A program made the position numbers and the translations under genes. A stretch of DNA of 64,000 bases from Tahibacter aquaticus (GTDB lineage Bacteria; Pseudomonadota; Gammaproteobacteria; Xanthomonadales; Rhodanobacteraceae), in NCBI RefSeq assembly GCF_004363655.1, contig NZ_SNZH01000002.1:496001-560000 (forward strand), given 5' to 3'. This document shows positions 16,260-25,848 of the stretch, one piece after another. The first letter of the stretch is position 1; each line of letters starts with the position of its first letter. The notes under the pieces were generated by a model. The model had not been told where the DNA came from. It saw only the letters and a program-made list of their open reading frames with translations, and searched no databases.

Positions 16260-18218
16260 CTATTCGAAGTCGTCGTTGAATATCGCGTCGCTGGAATTGA
16301 CCACGGTAAAGTTCACATTGGAAATATCGAAAAAGATATTGCCCAGGCAGCTGACCCGTACGCGCGCCTGGGCGGTGGCCGTACCGGCGGGAATCACCAC
16401 ATTGGCCTGACCGTCGTTCGGCGTCGAGGTGAGCAGGGCCAGCGGATAACTAAGGCCGCCGTTGGCGGACAGGCTGATGCTGACGTTGGCGCAGGAGATC
16501 GGCGCGGCGGTGGTGCCGGCCACGTCCCAGGTCACGCTGTTGGGGACGCCGGTATTCCAGCTCAGCGCGGTATTCGGTGCGGTCACCGCAAACGGGCCAG
16601 CGGCACCGACAACGCGGATGCCGGGCATGTCGGCGCTGCTGCTGCGGCCGCCGCCCGCATGGTTGTCGCGCACGGTCAGGCGGAACACCATGGATGTACG
16701 ATCCTGCGTCGGCAGAATTTCGCCCGGTGCCGTGGTGTTGGCCAGCAGGTTGGACAGGCGCGGCACGATGCGCGAGCGGCCGCTCACCGGCGTGTAAGAG
16801 CGAATGATCGGACTTGTTCCGTTATCCACATTGATTGCTGTCGAGGCACCCAGGTCGTATTCCTCCCAGGTGTAGGTCAGCGTGTCGTTGTCGGCGTCGG
16901 TGGCCTGCGGCGCGACCAGTTCGAACGGCGTGCGCGCGGGAATCGCATAGCTCGTCGTCATCGGCGGAATCACCGGCGCAGCGCTGGGCTGGGTGGTGCT
17001 GGTGCCGCAGCTGGGCACGGCATTCAGGCGCGTCTGCATCTGGTCCAGGCTGCGGGCATGGAAGTAGGGATCGGAATTGGGCTGCAGGTCATCGCTGCCG
17101 CAGATGCCGGCATAGGCCTGGATGGTCGAGCCGCTGCCGGTCTCGTAGGCGGAGCTGGCGGTGCGGTTGCCGCCGCAGGCGTCGATGGTGCTGTTGAAGG
17201 TATGCGAGCCGCCGAACTGATGACCCATTTCATGGGCGACGTAGTCGATCCAGAACGGATCGCCCGTGGGGCTGCTGGTGCCGGTCACGCCGCGCGCCTT
17301 GCTGCCGTCGTTGCAGACCGAGTTCAGCGTGGCCACGCCGCCGCCGTTGGTGCTCAGCACATGGCCTATGTCGTAGTTGGCCGTGCCGATCACCGAGGTC
17401 AGGTTGGTCTGGTTCTGCCCCAGCATGGTCGAGCCGTTGTTGTTGGTATACGGATCGGTGGTGCCGTTGGTATAGATGAGGAGGTTGTTGTTGGCGACCA
17501 GCTGCAGCGTGACGCTGAACTCGTTGCCGTAGACTTCGTTGACGCGGTTCACCGTGGCCGTGACGGCAGCCATGCCGGCGCTGACCGTGCCGCCGAAGAA
17601 CGCGGTGTATTCGCCGGTGGCGGCGACGGCGGCGCGCAGCACGCGGCGCGATGTGCCGGTGACGGTGTCCGGCTGCGGGTGGGTGCTGCGGAATTCTTCC
17701 GGGGTTTCGTCGCGGTCGTGCACGGCGCAGCGGAAGCTTTTCACCGCCGGTGTGTCGGTGCGCTGGAAGCTCAGGTAGTCGCGGCCCTGGCCCAGGCGCG
17801 CCGGTTCCACCACCCAGCTGCCGTCGTGATCGAACACCATGGCCTGCAGGCCCAGTTCGGACAGATCCAGGCGTATGCGATTGCCGCTGCCGTCGCTGCC
17901 GCGCAGGCTGCGCAGCTGCGGAAACTTGGCGGCCAGCGCGGCGGGCAGGGTGCCGGAATCTTCCAGCACGAACAGCGCATAGCCGCCCCCGGGGCGCGGC
18001 AATGCAAACGGCCTGGCCTGCGCGACTGCCGCGTCGAGCGCGGCGCGCACGCTCGCTGTATCCAGCTGAAGGCTGCGGAAGCTGCGCGGTTGCGGTCCGT
18101 TCGCCTCCAGCGCGACTGGGCTCTGCGCATCGGTCCAGAGTTCGGCGGCACCGGCGGGCAGGGCAGCAGCACCCAGCAGCACGGCGGCCAGCACGGGTGT
18201 GAAAAGCGGTCGCGTCAT
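16260..18218 (-). CDS. Secreted reprolysin-like zinc metalloprotease
   Basis: A 652-residue secreted protease. Signal peptide MTRPLFTPVLAAVLLGAAALPAGA; a propeptide-like region to about residue 185; a metzincin catalytic domain with His329-Glu-Met-Gly-His333-Gln-Phe-Gly-Gly-Ser-His339 (HExxHxxGxxH), typical of M12B-like peptidases; then beta-sandwich repeats rich in Thr/Ser/Asn. It ends in DAIFNDDFE, a C-terminal tail shared in pattern with the secreted protein at 11061-11834. Probably an extracellular protease matured by propeptide removal. It is transcribed alone; the upstream gene is divergent. Confidence 0.9.
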   Translation of the reverse strand: MTRPLFTPVLAAVLLGAAALPAGAAELWTDAQSPVALEANGPQPRSFRSLQLDTASVRAALDAAVAQARPFALPRPGGGYALFVLEDSGTLPAALAAKFPQLRSLRGSDGSGNRIRLDLSELGLQAMVFDHDGSWVVEPARLGQGRDYLSFQRTDTPAVKSFRCAVHDRDETPEEFRSTHPQPDTVTGTSRRVLRAAVAATGEYTAFFGGTVSAGMAAVTATVNRVNEVYGNEFSVTLQLVANNNLLIYTNGTTDPYTNNNGSTMLGQNQTNLTSVIGTANYDIGHVLSTNGGGVATLNSVCNDGSKARGVTGTSSPTGDPFWIDYVAHEMGHQFGGSHTFNSTIDACGGNRTASSAYETGSGSTIQAYAGICGSDDLQPNSDPYFHARSLDQMQTRLNAVPSCGTSTTQPSAAPVIPPMTTSYAIPARTPFELVAPQATDADNDTLTYTWEEYDLGASTAINVDNGTSPIIRSYTPVSGRSRIVPRLSNLLANTTAPGEILPTQDRTSMVFRLTVRDNHAGGGRSSSADMPGIRVVGAAGPFAVTAPNTALSWNTGVPNSVTWDVAGTTAAPISCANVSISLSANGGLSYPLALLTSTPNDGQANVVIPAGTATAQARVRVSCLGNIFFDISNVNFTVVNSSDAIFNDDFE

Positions 18219-18437
18219 GCGCTATCTCCAACAGCAAACCGGTACGGAAGGCGGCGACTGTGCCGATGGGCGCGGCTCGTCGCATCCGCCCGCTGGCGGA
18301 GTGCGGCGGTCAATTTCCTTCAGAGACGCAAGAGTGTGCGCAACTGTGTCAGAAGATATCGCCCATACCTCCATTCGCGCCTGCGCGCCACTCTCGGCTG
18401 CGCTGCCGCGGTAGCGGCGCTTGGATACAATCGGCCG

Positions 18438-19112
18438 ATGACCGAATCCTCTTCGACCTTTCCCGCTTTTCCTGCCGCGTCCGCCGCGCTGACCTTGCCC
18501 GGACCGTCCGGCGCGCTGGAGTGCCTGATCGACGTAGCCGCTGATGAAGCACGCGCCGGCACCGCTATCGTCTGCCATCCGCATCCGCTGCACGGCGGCA
18601 CCATGCACAACAAAGTTGTGACCATGGTTGCGCGTTCGTTGCAGGAGCTAGGCCTGAACACGGTGCGCTTCAATTTCCGCGGCGTGGGCAATTCCGCCGG
18701 CGAGTACGACGACGGTATCGGCGAAAGCGCCGATCTCGCCGCACTCGCCGCCTGGGTGCGCCGCGAACGGCCGCAAGACGCATTATGGCTGGCCGGGTTT
18801 TCCTTCGGCAGCTTCGTTGCGTTGCGCAGTGCCCGGTCGCTGGCGCCGCAGCAGCTGATCCAGATTGCGCCGCCGGTAGGGCGCTGGGCTTTCCAGGAGA
18901 TCGAGCTGCCCGACTGCCCCTGGCTGGTCGTGCAGGGCGAGGCCGACGAAGTGGTCGATCCCGCCGCCGTATTCGCCTGGGCGGCGACCTTGCCCAAGAC
19001 GGTGCAACTGGTCCGCATGCCCGACACCAGCCATTTCTTCCACCGCCGCCTGATGGACTTGCGTGGTGCGGTCAAGAACGGCGTGCGCGACAACCTGCCA
19101 CCGCTGCGCTGA
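18438..19112 (+). CDS. Alpha/beta hydrolase
   Basis: A 224-residue hydrolase of the small YqjL/CIB-like alpha/beta type. Visible elements are VCHPHPLHGGTM near the oxyanion region, FRGVGNSAGEYDDG, the nucleophile elbow GFSFGS (Ser122), an acid at Asp170 or Asp174 (GEADEVVDP) and His199 (DTSHFFHRRL). No signal peptide, so cytoplasmic. The stop overlaps the zapE start (TGATG), so the two are co-transcribed. The substrate cannot be deduced. Confidence 0.85.
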   Translation: MTESSSTFPAFPAASAALTLPGPSGALECLIDVAADEARAGTAIVCHPHPLHGGTMHNKVVTMVARSLQELGLNTVRFNFRGVGNSAGEYDDGIGESADLAALAAWVRRERPQDALWLAGFSFGSFVALRSARSLAPQQLIQIAPPVGRWAFQEIELPDCPWLVVQGEADEVVDPAAVFAWAATLPKTVQLVRMPDTSHFFHRRLMDLRGAVKNGVRDNLPPLR

Positions 19113-20200
19113 TGCCCAGTCCGACCGAGCACTACCTCGCCGGCGTAAGCCGCCGCGACTGGCAGGACGATGCCGCCCAGCGTGCCGTACTGGCGGAACT
19201 CGACCGCATTGCCGCGCAACTGCTGGAACAGGAATCGGCCGGCCTGTTCGCCCGTCTGCGTGCGCGCCTGCGCCCGCCCGAGCCGGTGCGCGGCCTGTAT
19301 CTCTGGGGCGGCGTAGGCCGCGGCAAGACCTTCCTGATCGACCTGTTCTACGAAAACCTGCCGCTGGCGCAGAAAAAACGCGTGCACTACCACCGTTTCA
19401 TGCGCGAGGTGCAGGCCCAGCTGCGAGACCTGCAGGGCCGCGAAAACCCGCTGGAGGAAGTGGCCGAACGCATCGCCGCGCAGACGCGCGTGTTGTGCCT
19501 GGACGAGTTCTTCGTCAGCGACATCGGCGACGCGATGATTCTCGGCGGCCTGCTCAAGCAACTGTTCGCGCGCGGAGTCAGCCTGGTCACCACGTCGAAC
19601 ACGGCGCCGCCGAATCTCTACGCCAACGGTCTGCAGCGCGAGCGCTTCCTGCCGGCGATTGCGCTGATTCAGCAGTATTGTTCGGTTGTGGAAATTGTAT
19701 CAACTCAGGACTGGCGCCTGCGCACGCTGACCCAGGCACGCGTATTCCACACGCCGCTGGGGCCGGAGTCGGAGCGCGCCCTGAACGACTGTTTCCAGCG
19801 CATCAGCCATGGCAGCGCGCGCAGCGAAACGCAGATCCGCGTCCACGACCGCGACATCGCGGTGCGGCGCCTGGCCGAGGACGTGGTCTGGTTCGGCTTC
19901 GGCCCGTTGTGCGAAGGCCCGCGCGCGGTGGCCGACTACATCGAGATCGGCAAGGATTTCGGTACCGTCATCGTCTCGGGCGTGCCCCAGTTCACCCCCG
20001 GCATGGAAGACGCCGCACGCCGCTTCATCGAGATGGTGGACGAGTTCTACGACCGCCACGTCAAGCTGATCCTGTCCGCCGCGGTACCCATCATCGATCT
20101 TTACGACGGCTACAAGCTGCGCGCGGAATTCAGCCGCACCGAATCGCGCCTGATCGAAATGCAGAGCGAGGACTATCTCGCGAGCGAGCACCTGTTATGA
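19112..20200 (+). CDS. zapE: Cell division protein ZapE (AFG1-like ATPase)
   Basis: A 362-residue AFG1/ZapE P-loop ATPase, which associates with the Z-ring and lowers FtsZ polymer stability under stress in E. coli. Walker A is GGVGRGKT (residues 66-73) and Walker B is LCLDEFFVSDIGDAM. The family motifs HYHRFMREV and VSLVTTSNTAPPNLY-NGLQRERFLPAI are present. The length matches the family (about 375). The start overlaps the stop of the upstream hydrolase by one base. Confidence 0.9.
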   Translation: MPSPTEHYLAGVSRRDWQDDAAQRAVLAELDRIAAQLLEQESAGLFARLRARLRPPEPVRGLYLWGGVGRGKTFLIDLFYENLPLAQKKRVHYHRFMREVQAQLRDLQGRENPLEEVAERIAAQTRVLCLDEFFVSDIGDAMILGGLLKQLFARGVSLVTTSNTAPPNLYANGLQRERFLPAIALIQQYCSVVEIVSTQDWRLRTLTQARVFHTPLGPESERALNDCFQRISHGSARSETQIRVHDRDIAVRRLAEDVVWFGFGPLCEGPRAVADYIEIGKDFGTVIVSGVPQFTPGMEDAARRFIEMVDEFYDRHVKLILSAAVPIIDLYDGYKLRAEFSRTESRLIEMQSEDYLASEHLL

Positions 20201-20313
20201 ACCGCAACAGCTGCATCCTGTACCTGCGGGCGGGCATTTGCGCATGACCAAAGTCCAGCTGGATCGCGCCATTCCTTGCCCTACTATCGAATTTTTCGCG
20301 GAGACCTGAAGCC

Positions 20314-21612
20314 ATGCGCCGAATCTGTACCGCCCTGCTGCTTGCCCTGGCCGCCGCTCCGGCACTGGCCGGCGATACCACCGCCACGGCCGCTGCTGCA
20401 GTAAGCGATCAGGTGTTGAAATGGCGGCGCGATTTTCATCAGCATCCGGAGCTGGGCAACCGCGAGACACGCACGGCCAAGATCATCGCTGCCGAGCTGA
20501 AAAAGCTCGGTTTCGAGGTGAAGACCGGCGTGGCGCATACGGGCGTGATCGGCTGGCTCAAGGGCGGCAAGCCCGGTCCGCGCCTGGCCATCCGCGCCGA
20601 CATCGACGCACTGCCGGTGACCGAGGAAGTCGACCTGCCGTTCGCCTCCAAGGTGCGCAGCACCTACGGCGGCCAGGACGTCGGCGTCATGCACGCCTGC
20701 GGTCACGATGCGCATACGGCGATCGCGCTCGGCGTGGCCACGGCACTGGCGGGCATGAAGAAAGACCTGGCCGGCGAAGTGATGTTCATCTTCCAGCCGG
20801 CCGAGGAAGGCTCGCCGCCGGGCGAAGAGGGCGGTGCCAAGCTGATGCTCAAGGAAGGCCTGTTCCGCGACTGGAAACCCGACGCGGTATTCGGCCTGCA
20901 CGTGTTCTATACCCTGCATGCCGGCCAGCTCGGCGTGCGCGAAGGGCCGCTGCTGGCCGGCTCCGACCGCTTCAAGATCCGCGTGCTCGGCGCGCAGACC
21001 CACGGCGCGCAGCCCTGGCGCGGCGTAGACCCCATCGTCACGGCGGCGGCGATCGTGTCGCAGGCGCAGACCATCGTCAGTCGACAAATGGATATTTCCA
21101 AATTACCGGCCGTGCTGACCTTCGGCATGTTCCAGGGCGGCGTGCGCTACAACATCATTCCGGAGAAGGTCGAGCTGGAAGGCACCATCCGCACTTTCGA
21201 CGCCGGCATGCGCGAAGACCTGTTCCACCGTCTGCGCCGCACCGCCGAAGGGGTGGCCGCAGCGCAGGGCGCCAAGGTGGAGCTGGAAGTGCCGATGCCG
21301 GCTGCGATGAACCCGGTCACGCGCAACGACGCCGCGCTGACCCGGCGCATGCGCCCCAGCCTGGAGCGCGCGGTCGGTGCGGAAAACGTAATCGACGTGC
21401 CGCCGAACATGGTCGCCGAGGACTTCAGCTATTTCGCCGACGAAGTGCCCGGCCTGTATTTCTTCGTCGGCGTGGTGCCGCCGGGGCAGGACCTGGCCAC
21501 CGCCGCGCCGAATCACTCGCCGCGGTTCTTCCTCGACGAAAAATCGCTGGATGTGGGCACTCGGGCGATGTTGCAGGCGGCGGTCGATTACTTGGCCACG
21601 CCGGCGAAATAA
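20314..21612 (+). CDS. M20 family metallopeptidase/amidohydrolase, exported
   Basis: A 432-residue amidohydrolase of the M20D group (hippurate hydrolase / N-acyl amino acid deacylase-like). A signal peptide (MRRICTALLLALAAAPALA) indicates a periplasmic location. Metal-binding motifs are HACGHDAHTA (His127, Cys129, His131) and QPAEEG, with a dimerisation domain in the middle. It starts WRRDFHQHPELGNRE after the signal, as usual for the family. It should remove acyl or amino-acid groups from N-acylated substrates; the true substrate is unknown. Transcribed alone. Confidence 0.85.
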   Translation: MRRICTALLLALAAAPALAGDTTATAAAAVSDQVLKWRRDFHQHPELGNRETRTAKIIAAELKKLGFEVKTGVAHTGVIGWLKGGKPGPRLAIRADIDALPVTEEVDLPFASKVRSTYGGQDVGVMHACGHDAHTAIALGVATALAGMKKDLAGEVMFIFQPAEEGSPPGEEGGAKLMLKEGLFRDWKPDAVFGLHVFYTLHAGQLGVREGPLLAGSDRFKIRVLGAQTHGAQPWRGVDPIVTAAAIVSQAQTIVSRQMDISKLPAVLTFGMFQGGVRYNIIPEKVELEGTIRTFDAGMREDLFHRLRRTAEGVAAAQGAKVELEVPMPAAMNPVTRNDAALTRRMRPSLERAVGAENVIDVPPNMVAEDFSYFADEVPGLYFFVGVVPPGQDLATAAPNHSPRFFLDEKSLDVGTRAMLQAAVDYLATPAK

Positions 21613-21948
21613 CCCGTCCCAGCTGCGCGGAACTCTGCCGCGCAGGCTCCGGTCTGTGATGCGCTCGCCGCCGCCGATGCGTTGCGTCGCGGCGGCGCAG
21701 TTCCGCAACCTTTCGTCTCACTCGATACCCACACATTCGCTCACCGTGCAGCTTTGCGCCGCCGGCAGGATGCGCGTGCGTGTCGACGGGCAAGCCTGCA
21801 GCAGGAGCGAACGTCGCCGTGGCCGGACCGCATTGGATAGCTCTGCTGCTGATTGCAGCCGCGCAGTCGTGCCTCGTTGGCGCATTGCGTGCCGAAGCAC
21901 GGCGCGGGACGTATGCGCCAGCGGCGTGAGGCTTCGGGCCAATAGCCA
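21613..21948. other. Gap after the M20 gene
   Basis: No gene supported. A hairpin CTGCGCGG / CCGCGCAG (21623-21645) right after the M20 gene may act in termination, although no T-run follows. Confidence 0.4.
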
Positions 21949-22515
21949 GTGACACGGTCGCCGCCACGGCCGAATCAGCATTTCTGGCGCAGGGCCGGAC
22001 TCTTCCTTACCGTGCTCAGCCTGTGCGTGATCGGCGCCGCCGGCAGCACGATCCACTGCCCGCGTCGCCCCGATCTGGTCATGGAAGCCCACCTGCCGCG
22101 GCTGCAGTCCGCGATCGAGGCATTCCATGCCCGTTGTGGGCAGCTGCCGGTCCAGCTGGAAGACCTTCTGCCTAGCCGGGACAGTACAGGCTGCCATGGT
22201 CCGCAGCGTATGACCCCATCCGCTTTGCGCGATTACTGGGGCCAGCCATTCGTTTATGCAGTCACGTCGGCAGGCCACGAGTTTCGCCTGCTTTCCATCG
22301 GTGCCGATCGCAGGCCTGGCACGGCCGACGACATCGTGCTGGGCGATACGCACAAGCCCTGGCGCCCCAGCTATCGGCCGCCATTCGAATGGCGGCGGGT
22401 GCCGGTGCAGCTCGCGATACTTCTGTTGCTGGGCATGGTGGTACGGGCGGTAGTGCTTACGGGGCGGTGGTTGGTGCGGCGCCTGCGCAGCGTGTGGCAT
22501 CGCCGCAGCGGCTGA
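21949..22515 (+). CDS. GspG-like (type II secretion pseudopilin C-terminal domain) membrane protein
   Basis: A 188-residue protein. After a first membrane helix (about 15-33) comes a segment resembling the soluble domain of GspG: MEAHLPRLQSAIEAFHARCGQLP, a central DYWGQPFVYAV and FRLLSIGADRRPGTADDIVL, close to the calcium-loop region of major pseudopilins. A second membrane helix (VQLAILLLLGMVVRAVVL) and a basic tail follow, which GspG proteins lack. No prepilin peptidase motif is visible. The start is uncertain (GTG at 21949 chosen to include the first helix). No other secretion genes are nearby, so it may be a stand-alone derivative. Confidence 0.6.
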   Translation: MTRSPPRPNQHFWRRAGLFLTVLSLCVIGAAGSTIHCPRRPDLVMEAHLPRLQSAIEAFHARCGQLPVQLEDLLPSRDSTGCHGPQRMTPSALRDYWGQPFVYAVTSAGHEFRLLSIGADRRPGTADDIVLGDTHKPWRPSYRPPFEWRRVPVQLAILLLLGMVVRAVVLTGRWLVRRLRSVWHRRSG

Positions 22516-22702
22516 AATCCGGCCCCCGCGCTGCCCCGCCTTTGTGCGGTCCGTGCAGGGCCGCAGAGCCGCTTGCCTGGCCGTCCTGCGACCGCTGTCA
22601 AGCCCGAAAACTGCACCTGCGTCGACGCCGTGTGAAAGTGCGTATCCAGGTCTCAACTCACAGCCAATTGTGTTGACCCCACGCTGTCAACCTCTATATC
22701 TT

Positions 22703-22892
22703 GTGTTTGGTCGGTTCCCGGTCACGGCCGGGATTAAACGGGAATCCGGTGCAAATCCGGAGCTGCCCCGCAGCGGTAAGCGGAAACGAACGCCATCAAA
22801 AGCACTGGCTCCATGGGAGCTGGGAAGCGATGGCCACTAGGCTGAGCCTGCCAAGGCTCAAGGTCCGCAAGCCCGAATACCTGCCGACAACT
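22703..22892 (+). promoter_or_regulatory. Cobalamin (AdoCbl) riboswitch
   Basis: Conserved blocks in the right order: AAACGGGAATCCGGTGCAA, then ATCCGGAGCTGCCCCGCAGC and GGTAAGCGGAAACGAACGCC, the B12-box region GATGGCCACTAG, and the closing GTCCGCAAGCCCGAATACC-TGCCGAC. It sits about 230 bases ahead of nrdA in the same direction. When cobalamin binds, such elements lower expression of the downstream gene; here that is the B12-independent ribonucleotide reductase. Confidence 0.92.
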
Positions 22893-23123
22893 GCGCGTTG
22901 CACACCGCGCAGTCACGGCCAGGGAGTCTCCGCGGGGAGGCGGGTCGTCGGTAATCGCAGCCTGTCTCAGGTTTTGCGATGCCCGGCCCCCACCTTGCAA
23001 AACTCCGCACGCCCGAGGGGGCGTGGCTCGCCTGCGGCCCTGACCGCGGCGTAGCCGTCCCTTCGTTTTTGCCGTCCCCGGGCAGGGCGGCAACCGTGCC
23101 CCATTCGCACCGGAGGGAGTCCA

Positions 23124-25577
23124 ATGAGCACCACAGAACAAGAAATCGCCGCCAGCACCGCTCGCAGCACCGCCAACCAATCCGACAGCCGCGCGCCGCA
23201 GTTCGCGCTGACCCCGCCGCATTCCAGCGGCACCATGGCCGTGACCAAGCGCAACGGCAAGCGCGAACCGGTCGACCTGAACAAGATCGTGCGCGCCGTC
23301 ACCCGCGCCGCCGACGGCCTGTTTTCCATCGATCCGATGCGCGTCGCCACGCGCACCATTTCCGGTCTCTACGACGGCGCAACGACGCGCGAGCTGGACG
23401 AACTGTCCATCCGCACCGCCGCGATGCTGACGACCGAAGAGCCCGAATACGGCCGCCTTGCCGCGCGCCTGCTGTCGGAATACATCGCCAAGGAAGTGGC
23501 CGGCCAGGAAATCCACGCGTTCTCGCAGTCGGTCACGCGCGGCCACGAGCTGGGCCTGATCAATGCGCGCCTGCTCGAATTCGTCCAGGCCAATGCGCGC
23601 AAGCTCAACAGCGCGCTGGACATGGAACTGGACCGCCGCTTCGACTACTTCGGCCTGCGCACGGTGTACGACCGTTACCTGCTGCGCCATCCGAAGACGC
23701 GCAAGGTGATCGAGACGCCGCAGCAGTTCTTCCTGCGCATCGCCTGTGCCCTGTGCGAAGACGTCAACGAATCGCTGGAGCTGTACCGTCTGATGGGCAG
23801 CCTGGACTACCTGCCCAGCTCGCCGACCCTGTTCAATTCCGGCACCACGCACGAACAGCTGTCCTCGTGCTTCCTGCTCGATTCGCCCGACGATTCGCTG
23901 GAATCGATCTACAAGCGCTATGCCGACGTGGCCATGCTGTCGAAATTCTCCGGCGGCATCGGCCTGGCCTATACGCGCGTCCGCGCGCGCGGCTCGCTGA
24001 TCAAGTCCACCAACGGCCTGTCCAACGGCATCGTCCCCTGGCTGAAGACGCTGGATGCGTCCGTGTCGGCGGTGAACCAGGGTGGCAAGCGCAAGGGCGC
24101 GGCCTGTGTCTACCTCGAGCCCTGGCATGCCGACGTGGAAGAATTCCTCGAACTGCGCGACAACACCGGCGACGAAGCGCGCCGCACGCATAACCTGAAC
24201 CTGGCCAACTGGATCCCGGATCTGTTCATGCGCCGCGTCGAGGCCGACGCGCAGTGGTCGCTGTTCGATCCCAAGGCCGTGCCGCACCTGGTCGACCGCT
24301 GGGGCGATTCGTTCAACGCCGCCTACGAGCAGGCCGAAGCGGCCGGCCTGGCCAGCAAGCAGGTCAAGGCGCGCGAACTGTACGCCCGCATGATGCGCAC
24401 GCTGGCCCAGACCGGCAACGGCTGGATGACCTTCAAGGACAAGTCCAACCGCGCCTGCAACCAGACCGCGAAGGAAGGCAACGTCGTCCACTTGTCCAAC
24501 TTGTGCACCGAGATCATCGAAGTCAGCTCGCAGGGCGAAACCGCCGTGTGCAACCTGGGTTCGATCAACCTCGGCCAGCACATGCATGCCGACGGCTTCG
24601 ATTTCGGCAAACTGGCCGACACCGTGCGCGTCGCCGTGCGCCAGCTCGACCGCGTGATCGACCTGAACTTCTATCCGATCGAATCCACGCGCAGTTCCAA
24701 CCTGAAATGGCGTCCGGTCGGCCTGGGCGTGATGGGCCTGCAGGACGTGTTCTTCAAGCTGCGCCTGCCGTTCGATTCGGTAGAGGCGCGCGACCTGTCC
24801 ACGCGCATTGCCGAAGAGATCTACTACAACGCGCTGGTCACTTCGCACGAACTGGCGCTGGAGCGCGGTGCGCATCCGTCGTTCGCCGACACGCGCGCGG
24901 CCCAGGGCGAACTGCAGTTCGATGCCTGGGGCGTCACGCCGTCGGACATGGCGCGCTGGGATGCGCTGCGCGAGAACATCCGCAAGGGCGGCCTGCGCAA
25001 CTCGCTGCTGATCGCGATCGCGCCGACGGCGACCATTGCGTCCATCGCCGGCTGCTACGAGTGCATAGAGCCGATGGTGTCCAACCTGTTCAAGCGCGAG
25101 ACCCTGTCCGGCGATTTCCTGCAGGTGAACAAATACCTGGTCGAGGAACTCAAGCAGCTGGGCCAGTGGACCGCGGAAATCCGCGACCGCATCAAGCTGG
25201 CCGAAGGCTCGGTACAGGACATCAAGGAAATCCCCGAGCGCCTGCGCCATATCTACCGCACCGCCTGGGAAATCCCCATGCGCTCGCTGATCGACATGAT
25301 GGCCGCACGCGGCGCCTACATCGACCAGTCGGCCTCGCTCAACCTGTTCATGGAAAGCCCGAACATCGGCCAGCTGTCGTCCATGTACATGTATGCCTGG
25401 AAGGCCGGCCTGAAGACGACGTACTACATGCGTTCGCGTCCGGCCACCAAGATCACCAAGACCACGGTGACCGCGGCGGCAGCTCCGGCGCTCGCGCCGG
25501 TGGCGACGCAGGAACAGGCAGAAGCGGCGGTGTTCTGTTCGCTGGAGAATCCGGAGTATTGCGAGGCGTGCCAGTAA
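23124..25577 (+). CDS. nrdA: Ribonucleoside-diphosphate reductase, class Ia alpha subunit
   Basis: An 817-residue catalytic subunit that reduces NDPs to dNDPs. An N-terminal ATP-cone (VTKRNGKREPVDLNKIVRAV...) should sense dATP/ATP. Active-site features: Cys249 (LSSCFLLD), Asn459-Leu-Cys461-Thr-Glu463, the partner cysteine in AVCNLGSINL, the radical-transfer tyrosine pair in TYYMRS, and the C-terminal redox pair Cys813/Cys816 (YCEACQ). GGAGGG lies upstream of the ATG. It is expressed behind a cobalamin riboswitch and separated from nrdB by a miniature repeat of about 200 bases. Confidence 0.95.
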   Translation: MSTTEQEIAASTARSTANQSDSRAPQFALTPPHSSGTMAVTKRNGKREPVDLNKIVRAVTRAADGLFSIDPMRVATRTISGLYDGATTRELDELSIRTAAMLTTEEPEYGRLAARLLSEYIAKEVAGQEIHAFSQSVTRGHELGLINARLLEFVQANARKLNSALDMELDRRFDYFGLRTVYDRYLLRHPKTRKVIETPQQFFLRIACALCEDVNESLELYRLMGSLDYLPSSPTLFNSGTTHEQLSSCFLLDSPDDSLESIYKRYADVAMLSKFSGGIGLAYTRVRARGSLIKSTNGLSNGIVPWLKTLDASVSAVNQGGKRKGAACVYLEPWHADVEEFLELRDNTGDEARRTHNLNLANWIPDLFMRRVEADAQWSLFDPKAVPHLVDRWGDSFNAAYEQAEAAGLASKQVKARELYARMMRTLAQTGNGWMTFKDKSNRACNQTAKEGNVVHLSNLCTEIIEVSSQGETAVCNLGSINLGQHMHADGFDFGKLADTVRVAVRQLDRVIDLNFYPIESTRSSNLKWRPVGLGVMGLQDVFFKLRLPFDSVEARDLSTRIAEEIYYNALVTSHELALERGAHPSFADTRAAQGELQFDAWGVTPSDMARWDALRENIRKGGLRNSLLIAIAPTATIASIAGCYECIEPMVSNLFKRETLSGDFLQVNKYLVEELKQLGQWTAEIRDRIKLAEGSVQDIKEIPERLRHIYRTAWEIPMRSLIDMMAARGAYIDQSASLNLFMESPNIGQLSSMYMYAWKAGLKTTYYMRSRPATKITKTTVTAAAAPALAPVATQEQAEAAVFCSLENPEYCEACQ

Positions 25578-25602
25578 AGGCGTTGGCCGGGGCGATCTGC
25601 TC

Positions 25603-25800
25603 CTTGTCCCTCTCCCCAAGCCTGCTTGGGGAGAGGTTAGGCGAGGGGGCGGAAATGCCAGCAAGGCTCAGCGCTTGCTTGTCGCGTCGACCATCGGGTG
25701 CAAGCCTGGCGAAAACCTGCCGGCGAGGCGATCCTTCGCGCCGCCCCCTCACCCCAGCCCTCTCCCCCAGGCTCGCAAGCGAGCCTGGGGGAGAGGGAGC
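25603..25800. mobile_element. MITE-like element with two hairpin ends between nrdA and nrdB
   Basis: The left end has a 12-bp stem with a 4-base loop (25609-25636) and then GCGAGGGGGCGG. The right end begins CCGCCCCCTCAC and has a 19-bp perfect stem with an AA loop (25758-25797). The ends are inverted copies of each other around about 90 bases of unique DNA. No coding capacity. Related hairpin-type repeats lie at 50449-50480 and 53698-53847. Confidence 0.7.
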
Positions 25801-25848
25801 TCACTAGCCAAAGCTCCAAAGCCAAAGCACCACACCAACCGGTAGCCC

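Noticed and set aside
22734-25664. Minus-strand open frame of about 976 codons
   Set aside because: Opposite to nrdA and also covers the riboswitch; Arg/Gln/Val/Ala-rich with no domain.
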